Notes under the pieces: generated by a model
Seen by the model: only the letters and a program-made list of their open reading frames with translations
Databases searched by the model: none
What the model was told of the DNA's origin: nothing
DNA from: Telmatactis stephensoni
Taxonomy: Eukaryota; Cnidaria; Anthozoa; Actiniaria; Isophelliidae
NCBI GenBank assembly: GCA_029948255.1
Contig: JALIZF010001939.1
Location: 2,089,001 to 2,153,000, forward strand
Direction: 5' to 3'
Length of the DNA: 64,000 bases
Shown: positions 58,301 through 64,000 of the stretch, piece by piece
How positions within the stretch are numbered: the first letter of the stretch is position 1
How the letters are laid out: each line of letters begins with the position of its first letter
Position numbers and translations under genes: made by a program

Positions 58301-60852
58301 AAGAAGTCTACAAAAACGCAATGTTAACTCTATTAATTTGGACGGTTTTCTTTGCAGCAGAACCATGCAAACGTAAATCCTCCATTCGCGAAAGAAAAGG
58401 ATTTTACTTTCGTAACCATGCCATTCAGAACCTAACTACTGACCAAGAATCAACGTGTCGTATCAAATGTTTCCTGGTCGATTCGTGTAAGACCTACAAT
58501 TACTATACAAGTACAAGAAGATGTGAGATTAACGACGCAGACGAAAGTGAATATCCAGAGGACCTTGTAGAACGAGATGGCGTCGTCTTCGTTGGTATAA
58601 TGGTGAGGCGGTTATTATGAACCATAATGATCATTTGTTTGAGTGAGAAATTCCTTGTTATCGCTGAGTTTGTAATAAATTAAGATTGACAAATGACCGA
58701 TCATGTAGAATCATAAAATTAATACATACATCCCGCCAAATGGTACCTTCTTCACCATTAAATTAATTTTGTATTTTGTTTCAAGGAATGCAAACCCAAG
58801 ACGGAATATTACTGCCACCCACCATGCAATTGCAACAAAGGTGCTTGTTTTTTCATTTCACCCGTATTTGGCCGCGCGCTCCTGGGAAATCCTTTGGAAA
58901 TAGTCACGTGACGGGTCACATACGGATTTTCGGTGGTCCGGGAAAAAAACCGTATCCCTAAAAAGACGCGGACCCGCATGCGCGTCCAAAAATCCAAACA
59001 AAGTGATCAAAAAGAGTCATATCATAAAATGTTTATTGCCTGAGTTAGGTCGGGCTGGACGAGAAAATATTTGGTTCTCGGTGATTTCGCTCCGTACGGT
59101 CATGTCCTCGAGCCAAATATTTCCCGTTCGGCTCTCCCACTCAGTCAATAAGTGAATAATATTCCAGCTATTGTCATGAAATACTGTCAATGAATTTTTT
59201 ATTAAGAGTTTAGTAAGAATTGCATCTTGGTACCGAAATGGATATAGATACCGTAATAACTCGAATGAGCACTTATTCGAAAGGAGGTGCGTGCTTGTCC
59301 CATAAGCTTACATGAACTGCAGGCACCGATGAGAATCGAGTTTTACAAATGTAAAACAGGTTGCTAAGCTGTAAAATCTATAAAAAAGACATGTTGGGAT
59401 TCTCTTTCGTTAGACTCACGGGAAGAGGTAGTTTCTAATAATGGGCCAGTTCCAGGGACTACTACTAAAAGGAGTACCATATATAAGCTGGGATAGCGGG
59501 ACACACACATAATAGAAATATTCTCTTGGCCTTGTTTATATGATAACAACAAAACAGCTATTCCTTTCACCTTAGAAAACTTGTCTTCATACAAACATGG
59601 CCTCATTATTTAATTTTATCAATAAACCAAATGCCGCGGACTGATCTAACCGGGCGGTTTTGTTTTCTTACCAGCTTATATACAGGTTGGTTGTTTCAAA
59701 GACAAAGGTGGTTCCAGTCGACCACTGCCCTTATCGATTGCTAACTACAGGGATACAATTGACTGGTATGATTTGAAAACCTCAGTCATTGATAAGTGCG
59801 CGGACAAGACTAAGGAAAATGGGTAAGCTTAAATCAAGGGTGCATGCATGCCTGCGAGTTTTTGTTTTTATTTGATTGGGTTTCCCGTGTTTTGTCCACC
59901 GTTTGAAGCTATTGTTGAGGCCTGGACACACGGCACAACCTTTCTAGCAACTACAGTTTTACCATGTGTTCACAGGAAAAGTTGTGCATAATCTTTGCAG
60001 GTTTAATTTAGGATCGAGTTCTACATCTGCTGCATTTTCAGTGCAACAATGCAAGGGTGGGCACACGGTGTATCTGCGTTGCGTGCAATGTTATAGAAAA
60101 GGTTGTATGGTGTGTCCGGGCTTTACGATTCATTTACGCTTTGCTCCGCTTTGATTCACCTTATCGAAGTTTCCCAGAATTTATTACGGAGCATTGTACC
60201 TACAAACTCCGATAAAAGTTCATAAGGGTTTTGAGGAAATTCTCTAAACTTTTCACTTTTTCTGAAATGACATAATCAACATTTTTCTTATGTACATAAA
60301 TGCAAGAGTTCCCAATAAATATGGCATTTATTTTCTTAATATTTTTGTCCCCTGACCTCGCTTGCTCTCGCAAAATCGTAAAGAATTCTGGGAAACTCCG
60401 AGAAAGGTGAGATCTCTTCAAAATTGCCTTACGGAGATCTCCTCGCAATCGCACTCAACTTAAGGACTCAAATAACTTGAAAGCCCTCTGGCTTTGGACT
60501 CCGTTAGAATGTCAGCGAAGGCGGTAACTCAGTTATGTACATATGCTAGCATAGAAATGACCTAAAAATAGCTCACCTTGATTCCAAAACTGCATCAACG
60601 CGTGTTCACGATGGGATTTTTCTCCTACCTCAGTGTCTCTTGAAATGACAGCTTTTATGAAACTATGTTACTGTGAAATTACTTATAGGTTGTTATTCTA
60701 TCACTAGTTACACCTACTTTGGGGTCCAATACTATGGAGAGTGCTGGAGTGGTCGAAATGCATCAATAACGTACAAAAAAGATGGAAAGTCTGACCAGTG
60801 TATTAGTGGAGTCGGTAAAGAATATGTAAATATGGTGTACCGTTTGGTATAA
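55398..60852 (+). CDS. Gene E: secreted PAN/apple protein with a WSC-like domain
   Basis: Exons are 55398-55476, 58361-58602 (or 58358-58602), 58786-58840, 59675-59822 and 60708-60852, giving 222 residues. The signal peptide is the same as in C and D. The PAN exon reads CKRKSSIRERKGFYF, CRIKCFLVDSCKTYNYYT, RRCEIND. The linker (ECKPKTEYYCHPPCNC) is Cys-rich but different. The C-terminus is not discoidin: it reads VGCFKDKG, RPLPLSIANYRDTIDW, IDKCADKTKENGYTYFG, YYGECWSG and CISGVG, a WSC-like pattern of paired Cys with FGVQ..GECW. WSC-type domains bind carbohydrate, so a lectin-like role is inferred. An alternative start at 58321 (MLTLLIWTVFFAA) would also give a short signal peptide. AATAAA at 61085-61090 may be the poly(A) signal. 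Confidence 0.8.
56030..56175. mobile_element. Foldback MITE (inverted relative of 46437-46597)
   Basis: Palindromic around ATTTTGGCGAGCCTTTAGGT, flanked by TTATTGGTCAACTAACC and its complement GACCAATAACA. It lies in gene E intron 1, in opposite orientation to the copies in C and D. Confidence 0.6.
57548..58112. repeat. About 44-bp minisatellite split by a retrotransposon tail
   Basis: Units of the form CGTATGTTAACCGCAACTGT plus TCCGCGCAGCTGTAGAAATG occur two to three times at 57548-57655 and again at 58004-58112. The intervening segment is unrelated and AT-rich (next entry). Confidence 0.75.
57655..58003 (-). mobile_element. 5'-truncated LINE 3' end with ATT tail
   Basis: On the minus strand a short reading frame, KVKLESTKRAFFYKGKIIYN, resembles the C-terminal tip of LINE reverse transcriptases. 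It is followed by an AT-rich 3'UTR with GGACCCATGTTGATAGCAGT and GGTTATCCTGCTAAAATATG and ends in a run of ATT units, as in cnidarian LINEs I recall. It is clearly 5'-truncated and inactive. Confidence 0.6.
59919..60123. mobile_element. Inverted-repeat element in gene E intron 4
   Basis: The ends GGCCTGGACACACGGCACAA and TTGTATGGTGTGTCCGGGCT are inverted copies. The interior GTTGCGTGCAATGTTATAGA also occurs, changed, near 4520-4550. Confidence 0.55.
60155..60410. mobile_element. 256-bp inverted-repeat element in gene E intron 4
   Basis: Arms 60155-60190 and 60376-60410 (TTTCCCAGAATT and its complement AATTCTGGGAAA at the core) are inverted with a few mismatches. No coding capacity. Confidence 0.6.
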
Positions 60853-62277
60853 ATGGACAGACAAAGTACTTAAGGTGGCTCGAAATAGTTTTCTAGTGAG
60901 CACACTTAACTTCCATTTTTTATTTTAAGAAATGATAAGCTTATCACAGACAGATCAAAATTGCCTTTTGATTTAGTTATCTGGCTTAGATAAAGTTCCA
61001 CAAGATGTCATTTTTGCTTGACTGCCGTTACCTTAGCAAGTAAGCAACCTTCCTGTCCTCTAGGGGGGAGGGGGCCGGGAGAGAAATAAAACGCTGGCAT
61101 CCAGTGTAATGTTTACTCAGCAAAGCTGTAACTAAAAGAGTTTTAAACTCTGTTCAAATAGAAATTAAACCTATTCCAAATGAATTGCCTAGATTGTACT
61201 AGACATAATTTGGTTGATAATTTATTATTAAAGACGGGAAAATTCTCTTAAATGAAATTTCGACAAACGAGCGAGCTCGCGTCGGAAGGCGAGTTTTACG
61301 TTCCGAAGACAGCTCATGCACTTCCACTTCAATTATGAATTAGGCTTTTAAGGAGGCTTACTTAAATAACTTATGGAACTCTTTTGGACAAACTGGTTAT
61401 GTCAGTTTCTTTGTTTTCTAATGGATACCGTGATTCTATCAATATAATTATACTTACTAATAAATGTGATTTATAAATCAAGGTTAAGAAAAGATGTTGA
61501 TTGATTGGTATTTCCTTGTCTCTGCTTCCGCTTACGTTGTCCTGGTTTTCACGTCGACATCAGCGACAGAAGCAGAGACGGAAGCATAAGAAAATGGAAC
61601 CGTTCCGTTCCTCTTCCTTCAGCTTCCCAAGACTCGGCCTCTTCCGTGTCCGTTTTTCTGATTTTCACGACGTTCGACGTAAGAGCGCTTCTGCTTCCGT
61701 TTATGCTTCCTTCGCTCGTGGAAACCAGACTTTGAATTGTCTCTGATAGGAACTAGAGATCTTTGTTCTTCATATTCAAGATTACTTCAAGGCCCATTCA
61801 GATAGTAAGGCCGGTCTGCATCATGTACTTGTACTCTGTTATTTGAAATACGTTCTTCACTCCTCGTCGGTCGCGGGCTTAAAGCTAAAACATGCCCAGG
61901 AACGCGCCTGATTCCACTCTATACCAGGCCCCCGTTTCACAAAACGTGTGTAACATACCATAAGGCCAGGTTACTATTTTAGCGACTAACAAATTTAGCG
62001 ATTTCTTCCAGAAACGATTTAGCAGCCACTTAGCAATTTTGGTTTGAAAAATCGTAATCAGCTAGCTGGCTCTTAGGACCTAATAAATTATTTGAAGCGG
62101 GCTAGGCCCGGTTAAGCAGGCTGATTTCTTTTTTTTTTTTCTTTTTCTTTTCCTTTGGGGCCACAAAACAGAAGAAGTCTATCCCGCTTCATATAATCAG
62201 GCCCTTAGTAGGGTGAGTTTTGATGAGCGAATTCTTCACGGCGGAATTTATTACGGGACATGATTCAGCGATATTAA

Positions 62278-62450
62278 GAGCAACAAAATCGCGTGCAACA
62301 TTTTGGCAACACTCTTGCGTGTTCCTAATCCTCAGTCTTTTATCTATGGCACAGACGTGTTTTAGATGTGCCACAGATAAAAGACTGAGGATTAGGAACC
62401 ACAGCAAGACTAGTGTTGCCAAAATGTTGCAAGTGATTTTGTTGTTGCTC
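62278..62450. mobile_element. Foldback element, arms about 75 bp
   Basis: GAGCAACAAAATCG, GCAACATTTTGGCAACACT and TTCCTAATCCTCAGTCTTTT on the left are mirrored by their complements on the right around AGACGTGTTTTAGAT. The open frames on both strands reflect this palindrome and not a gene. Confidence 0.7.
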
Positions 62451-62477
62451 GTAATACCGTTGCTTCCTTACAGCTTA

Positions 62478-62693
62478 GGGGGTGTTTACATGCACTAGGA
62501 TCATCCTAGCAGAATCATCCTACCTGCTATACATTTACTGCATTGTGTTAGTAGGATGATCCTAGTACCCGAAGTGAAGACACAAAGTTCCATATATGTA
62601 AACAGAATGCAGTAAATGTATAGCATGCAGGATGATTCGCCTGCTAGGATGATCTTAGTGCTAGGATGATCCTAGTGCCATGTAAACATCCCC
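62478..62693. mobile_element. PIF/Harbinger-like MITE (216 bp, TTA target duplication)
   Basis: It starts GGGGGTGTTTACATG and ends CATGTAAACATCCCC, flanked by TTA on both sides (62475-62477 and 62694-62696), as expected for PIF/Harbinger. Inside, GGATGATCCTAG and its variants recur as short inverted repeats. Confidence 0.7.
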
Positions 62694-62744
62694 TTAGTCA
62701 CAGGATATTGTCCATAACAGCCTGTTATGTGTGTATACCAAACT

Positions 62745-63035
62745 TTGTCGTGCTGCCAGACACTTAGTAGTGGAAAGTTGATTAAAATATTAATGAAGCC
62801 ACTTGTCCTTGACAATCAGCCAAGTCGAAGCTCAGCCAATCATAAACTAGTTGTGACTGCTCAATTGTCTGTTTGAAAAGTATTTCATCCTTTAGCTATT
62901 CTATTAAAAATAGAGTTTTAGAACAAGTGAAAGAGTCGCTCAACAGAAACTTGTGTCAAGATCGCTTCTTCTTCACTACCTTCTTACCTAAGCGTCACTT
63001 CCCATCCCTTTCAAATTAAACTCAATTACTAAGAA
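62745..63035 (+). promoter_or_regulatory. Upstream region of gene F, homologous to that of gene A
   Basis: GTGCTGCCAGACAC, TCGAAGCTCAGCCAATCA, TTGTCTGTTTG, TCCTTTAGCTATT and GCTCAAC....AACT.GTGT occur in the same order as upstream of gene A. A CCAAT word sits about 200 bases before the ATG. It is not similar to the leaders of C, D and E. Confidence 0.6.
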
Positions 63036-64000
63036 ATGAGCCGACAAAGCAGTATTTTTGTTGTCGTTTTTATGGCATTTTTGTCTTTGTTGGCCAGCTG
63101 TGGAGTTGATGGTAAGTTAGTACGTAGTTTTACAGCTCTATGAGGACCATCATTTCTGTTGCAATTTATTTTTCTTCTCCTTCATTTCATTCCTTCGTTT
63201 TTCTTTCTTTACCTTCCCTATCTGCATCTACTTCTAATTTAGTACAATAATAGTGGCAAGTTTTACTTATTTAATCATTTCCTGTTTTTTTTCCTTCACG
63301 GAGGACAATCTCAATGCAAACGTAAATCGTCCATTCGCGAAAAACAAGGATTTTACTTTCGTAACCACATCATCCAGACCCTAACTACTGACCAAGAATC
63401 AACGTGTCGTATCAAATGTTTCCTTGTCGATTCGTGTAAATCCTACAATTACTATACAAGTACAAGAAGATGCGAGATTAACGACTCAGATGAAAGTGAA
63501 TATCCAGAGGATCTTGCCGAACGAGATGGCGTCGTCTTCGTTGGTGTACATGCAGGTAAAACTGACTGCAAAATAAAATACAGATAATCTAGATCTAACG
63601 CGCGCTCTGATTGGTTGAAATTCTAGAGTTCATCAAGAATAAACCCACTCTTCGTTATCTCCATATGACGCGCGCACTGATTGGCTGATTTTTTCCATTG
63701 ACGCCATATTTAGACGTTTTCTCATGTCTTGAAAAGCTAATCGTGCAAGTTGTCAAAGTATAAACCACGGCTTCGTTGAATGACGTCATACTAAATGACT
63801 TCTTAATAATCATTTCCTTCTAAAGTAACATTAAGATCCAGGCCTTTTCGGGTCTTTGCATCTCAAAAATCATTTATTAATGGCATAGTTTGACTAGCTA
63901 GTTGTGAGAGCGCTGGGCTTTTGCCGCTGTGGTTTGGGTTCGAGTCGCAGCTCGGGCGCTGGATGTTTTGTTCTCTCCCATGCCACGAGGGTTTTTCTCC
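63036..64000 (+). CDS. Gene F: PAN/apple secreted protein, 5' part only
   Basis: Exons 63036-63111 and 63304-63555 are visible; the rest lies beyond the window. Exon 1 is a signal peptide (MSRQSSIFVVVFMAFLSLLA), close to that of gene A. Exon 2 is PAN/apple (CKRKSSIREKQGFYF, CRIKCFLVDSCKSYNYYT, RRCEINDSDES) ending in FVGVHAG at phase 1, whereas the PAN exons of A, C, D and E end at phase 0 on FVGxK/M. The next exon must therefore start in phase 1, which suits a discoidin or WSC-like exon directly without the Cys linker. The C-terminal module is unknown. Confidence 0.83.
63893..64000 (+). mobile_element. tRNA-headed SINE-like element, family 1, cut by the window edge
   Basis: The head has TAGTTGTGAGAGCGCTGGGC and the box B-like GGGTTCGAGTCGC, then CCATGCCACGAGGGTTTTTC, matching the copy at 33305-33590 in opposite orientation. 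It lies in gene F intron 2. Confidence 0.6.

Larger units (their letters stand above)
60853..62744. other. Intergenic stretch between genes E and F
   Basis: It contains a likely poly(A) signal (61085-61090), a repeat-like segment with several TCTGCTTCCGYTTA words in both orientations (61515-61715), a 173-bp foldback (62278-62450) and a Harbinger-like MITE (62478-62693). No coding exon was recognised. Confidence 0.55.

Noticed and set aside
58321..58357. Independent start of gene E at 58321 with a short leader peptide
   Set aside because: The stretch is also a good polypyrimidine tract and acceptor for the upstream signal exon shared with C and D, so I prefer the spliced model; kept as an alternative.
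61501..61746. Two overlapping Arg/Ser-rich frames
   Set aside because: The segment is made of inverted GCTTCCG-type repeats; no domain or splice evidence.
62189..62498. Mirror-image open frames on both strands
   Set aside because: They reflect the palindrome at 62278-62450.

Overview
The window is eukaryotic and most likely from an anthozoan cnidarian, probably a stony coral. It has an AT-rich background, short phase-conserved exons with GT-AG introns, many tRNA-headed SINE-like repeats and palindromic MITEs, and a tandem family of secreted PAN/discoidin proteins. The species cannot be named from sequence alone.

Region 1 (0-30.1 kb) holds four conserved single-copy genes. A two-exon PPM1K-type mitochondrial PP2C phosphatase (122-1699, minus) is followed by a complete MSH6 gene (4657-24133, minus). 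I could splice MSH6 as 40 in-frame exons giving 1389 residues, with a PCNA-binding N-terminus, PWWP domain, FYE mismatch-reading motif and Walker A/B ATPase. Next come archease (ZBTB8OS; 25315-28180, minus), the tRNA-ligase cofactor, which includes an 11-nt microexon, and a probable IQCC gene (28366-29967, plus). Archease and IQCC are head to head across 185 bp, and both start codons lie in YY1-type motifs. The MSH6 start is preceded by an E2F-type site and an E-box. MSH6 introns carry microsatellites, SINE-like copies, a 343-bp MITE nine bases from a splice donor, and a minisatellite of about 40 copies of a 17-bp unit that begins 11 bases from another donor.

Region 2 (30.7-64 kb) is a plus-strand tandem array of six genes (here A-F) encoding small secreted proteins. 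Each starts with a signal-peptide exon (phase 1), followed by a PAN/apple exon. In A, C, D and E a short Cys-rich linker exon comes next, and then a variable C-terminal module: two discoidin (F5/8 type C) domains in A, one in C and D, and a WSC-like domain in E. B is a fused, frameshifted relic. F runs off the right edge. C and D lie on two nearly identical 6.77-kb direct repeats. The promoters of A and F are homologous, while C, D and E share a different leader, so at least two promoter lineages make up the array.

Non-coding space is dominated by mobile-element debris: three tRNA-headed SINE-like families, palindromic MITEs with long arms, a Harbinger-like and a pogo/Tigger-like MITE, a 5'-truncated LINE inside a minisatellite, and a tRNA-like sequence held in the loop of a 46-bp perfect inverted repeat. 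No rRNA gene, CRISPR array or intact autonomous transposon was seen. All exon boundaries were read by eye from splice signals and reading frame; no alignment or transcript data were available.
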